Part shown: piece by piece, positions 6,396 through 7,986 of the stretch
Position numbering within the stretch: position 1 is the first letter of the stretch
Layout: every line of letters begins with the position of its first letter
Assembly: GCA_947483455.1 (NCBI GenBank)
Contig: CANKNK010000068.1
Location: 1-7,986, forward strand
Origin: Comamonadaceae bacterium
GTDB lineage: Bacteria; Pseudomonadota; Gammaproteobacteria; Burkholderiales; Burkholderiaceae_C
DNA: 7,986 nucleotides
Reading direction: 5' to 3'
The notes under the pieces: model-generated
The model's input: the letters and a program-made list of their open reading frames with translations, nothing else
What the model was told of the DNA's origin: nothing
The model's database searches: none
Made by a program: the position numbers and the translations under genes

Positions 6396-6510
6396 GCTTG
6401 GCGCGGCTTGATTGGCCGCATCATGGGCTGCACAGGGCAGGGGGGTAGTGTGTCATCGGTGGGCATTACAGACGCATGAAGACGATACGGACCCTATTGT
6501 GCGCTCTGAC
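6396..6510. promoter_or_regulatory. Spacer upstream of the DUF423-HDAC unit
   Basis: 115 non-coding bases separate the LysR stop from the DUF423 start, all minus strand. This is the likely site of the promoter for the DUF423-HDAC pair, but I could not identify a convincing -35/-10 pair. No hairpin followed by a T run was seen for termination of the LysR transcript, so readthrough is possible. Confidence 0.3.
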
Positions 6511-7404
6511 TCAATGGCCTAATTGTTTCAAGGCGTGGGCCAGGTAGTCCATCAATACGGCTACCCGGTGTGGGATATAGCGGTTACTGGGCAGCACGGC
6601 GTAAATGCCTAAAGATGGCGGCCTAAATTCTGCCAGTATCTCCACCACCGCTTTGCTGGCTAAAAACGGTTCGGCCAAAAAATCCGGTTGCATCGAGATG
6701 CCCATGCCTGCGGCATTGGCAGCCAGCAAGGCCAGGCCGTTGTTGGCCGCGAGCCGTCCGCGCACGCCCACGTTTTTCACTTGGCCGTCAATGCGGTAGG
6801 CCCATTGCGCAGCTGTGCTGCTGCTGGTGTAGAGCAAGCATTCGTGGTGACGCAAGGCATCCGGGTGGGTGGGCGTACCGTGCTCGGCCAGGTAGGCTGG
6901 CGCGGCCACGGTTTGCACTTGACACTCGCCCAGCTTGCGCACTATGTCGCTGGCATGCAAGTCGGCCGTCACCCGTATGGCTAAGTCCAAGCCTTCTTCG
7001 ATCAGGTTAGAGCGCTGGTCCGACATGGTCAGCAACAACTCCAGGTTTGGGTGCAGCCGCATGAACTCCAGCAGCGCGGGCATCAGGCGCTGGCGCCCAA
7101 AGGTCAGCGGTATCGCCATTCGCACCCGTCCGCGCACTTGGGCGCCTTCTTCGCGCAGGCCTGTCTCAGTGGCATCGACCAAATTGAGGATGAGCCGGCA
7201 CTTTTCCAAATAGGCCGCGCCCGCAGGGGTCAGCGTGAGGCTGCGCGTGCTGCGGGTGATCAGCTTGACGGCAAGGTGTTTTTCCAACGCGCTAATTTGA
7301 CGGGTGATGCCTGAGCGGTCGACTTGCAACTGGTCGGCCACCGCCGTAAAGCTACCGGCTTCGGCCACGCGCACAAAGATTTGCATTGCATCTAGTTTGT
7401 CCAT
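6511..7404 (-). CDS. LysR-family transcriptional regulator
   Basis: 297 residues, the normal LysR length. The N-terminal winged helix-turn-helix covers about residues 1-60, with the recognition region SFTAVADQLQVDRSGITRQISALE (18-41) and the typical TRSLTLTPAGAAYLE wing (53-67). A linker helix follows. The effector-binding domain runs from about residue 92 (GRVRMAIP) to the C-terminus. It is divergent from the extradiol dioxygenase gene across 92 bases, the classic LysR arrangement, so it probably controls that gene and itself in response to a small, perhaps aromatic, ligand. The inverted repeat at 7404-7424 touches its start codon, and no Shine-Dalgarno precedes the ATG, so the leader is short or atypical. 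A second in-frame Met at residue 7 is possible but would trim the first helix. The effector cannot be inferred from sequence. Confidence 0.93.
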   Translation of the reverse strand: MDKLDAMQIFVRVAEAGSFTAVADQLQVDRSGITRQISALEKHLAVKLITRSTRSLTLTPAGAAYLEKCRLILNLVDATETGLREEGAQVRGRVRMAIPLTFGRQRLMPALLEFMRLHPNLELLLTMSDQRSNLIEEGLDLAIRVTADLHASDIVRKLGECQVQTVAAPAYLAEHGTPTHPDALRHHECLLYTSSSTAAQWAYRIDGQVKNVGVRGRLAANNGLALLAANAAGMGISMQPDFLAEPFLASKAVVEILAEFRPPSLGIYAVLPSNRYIPHRVAVLMDYLAHALKQLGH

Positions 7405-7433
7405 TGTTGCAAATTATGCAACAAATATTTGTT
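7404..7433. promoter_or_regulatory. Compound LysR operator: two overlapping perfect inverted repeats
   Basis: The first repeat has arms TTGTTGCA (7404-7411) and TGCAACAA (7417-7424) separated by AATTA, all eight pairs perfect. It contains the T-N11-A spacing typical of LysR binding sites. A second repeat, AACAAATATTTGTT (7420-7433), is also perfect and shares the AACAA half-site. Together there are three TTGTT/AACAA half-sites, as expected where a LysR tetramer contacts a recognition site and an adjacent activation site. The left arm overlaps the regulator's own start codon, which would allow autorepression. The repeats are observed; the protein that binds is inferred. Confidence 0.65.
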
Positions 7434-7458
7434 TATTAGTGACTATTTCTTTTGTTTA
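7428..7458 (+). repeat. Direct repeat TTTGTTTA, two copies 23 bases apart
   Basis: Identical octamers lie at 7428-7435 and 7451-7458 upstream of the dioxygenase start. The 23-base spacing is close to two helical turns. The first copy overlaps the second LysR palindrome, so the other copy could be an additional half-site near the dioxygenase promoter. Chance recurrence in AT-rich promoter DNA is possible. Confidence 0.3.
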
Positions 7459-7496
7459 GAAAGACCTACAGTCCATCTAAACCAATCAACTTGATC

Positions 7497-7986
7497 ATGC
7501 AAAACGCACCTAAGGTTCTTTTTGTGCCCCACGGCGCACCTACTTTTGCCCTGAACCCGGGCGCGGCTGGTGCTGCCTTGGCCCAAGCCGCGCAGGCCTT
7601 TGCCACGCCGCGGGCGATCCTGGTCGTCAGCCCCCATTGGGAGACCGATGTACCCACCGTCGGCACGGCCACGCAACTTGAAACTATTTACGACTTTGGC
7701 GGCTTTGACCCACGCCTGTATGACATTCGTTACCCGGCCACTGGCTGCCCCGAGGCCGCCAAGCTGGTGGCCAGCGCACTGCAAGCGCAAGGCCTGCCGG
7801 TGCAGCTAGACCCAAGGCGTGGCCTGGACCATGGCGCTTGGGTACCTCTGCTTCATATGTTTCCCGATGCCGACATTCCCGTCGTGCCCCTGTCGATACA
7901 AAGCCACGCCGGTCCGGCCCAAGCCTACCGCGTCGGTCAGGCGCTGGCCACTATCGCGCAAAGTGATATTTTGGTCGTCGCCTCGG
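7497..7986 (+). CDS. DODA-type (LigB-superfamily) extradiol ring-opening dioxygenase, N-terminal part
   Basis: The ATG at 7497 opens a frame that runs off the right edge after 163 residues; the family is usually about 260 residues. Recognisable motifs are VPHGAPTFAL at the N-terminus with His12, SPHWE with His47, and GLDHGAWVPL with His112. The 35-residue spacing of His12 and His47 matches the first two metal ligands in YgiD/4,5-DOPA-dioxygenase-like proteins, and the GLDHG histidine is the conserved second-sphere acid/base residue. The third metal ligand should lie beyond the window. Members open catechol-type rings with a non-haem Fe(II), or bind zinc as in YgiD. The substrate here is unknown. 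The protein has no signal peptide and is cytoplasmic. Divergence from LysR with a shared operator suggests inducible expression. No Shine-Dalgarno is evident before this ATG, but the conserved VPHG motif so close to the start supports it. Confidence 0.9.
   Translation, partial: MQNAPKVLFVPHGAPTFALNPGAAGAALAQAAQAFATPRAILVVSPHWETDVPTVGTATQLETIYDFGGFDPRLYDIRYPATGCPEAAKLVASALQAQGLPVQLDPRRGLDHGAWVPLLHMFPDADIPVVPLSIQSHAGPAQAYRVGQALATIAQSDILVVAS

Overview
This window looks like chromosomal DNA of a Gram-negative betaproteobacterium, probably Burkholderiales and plausibly Comamonadaceae (for example a Rhodoferax-like genus). The grounds are the high-GC codon usage, the style of the LysR regulator, and outer-membrane and periplasmic proteins with Sec signal peptides. 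Taxonomy is inferred from the proteins by eye; no search was run. No rRNA, tRNA, CRISPR array, insertion sequence or integrase was seen. Coding density is high and no gene-free stretch exceeds about 160 bases.

Left part (1-3355): a probable polysaccharide-degradation locus. The C-terminal part of a large unassigned protein (1-966, +) converges on a secreted alginate/glucuronan-lyase-family enzyme of the PL38 type (983-2284, -). That gene diverges from a secreted alpha/beta-hydrolase esterase (2444-3355, +). The 159-base divergent promoter region contains a LacI-type operator-like palindrome overlapping a candidate -35 box, and two further palindromes. The simplest model is lyase plus deacetylase acting in the periplasm on an acetylated polyuronide, under control of a sugar-responsive repressor outside the window.

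Middle part (3482-5004): two divergent envelope genes. One encodes a PagL-type outer-membrane lipid A deacylase (3482-4111, -), the other a YdcF/ElyC/SanA-type DUF218 inner-membrane protein (4201-5004, +).

Right part (5050-7986): a probable two-gene unit on the minus strand encodes a small DUF423 membrane protein (6003-6395) and a zinc-dependent histone-deacetylase-family amidohydrolase (5050-5979). Upstream of it is a LysR regulator (6511-7404, -) divergent from a LigB/DODA-type extradiol dioxygenase (7497 to the right edge, +). The 92-base LysR/dioxygenase spacer holds a perfect 8+8 inverted repeat that touches the regulator's start codon and overlaps a second perfect palindrome. This is a strong candidate LysR operator.

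Most genes belong to known families. The most noteworthy items are the lyase/esterase divergon with its operator, the unassigned left-edge protein, the Asn at the expected acidic position of the PagL-like enzyme, and the compound LysR operator.
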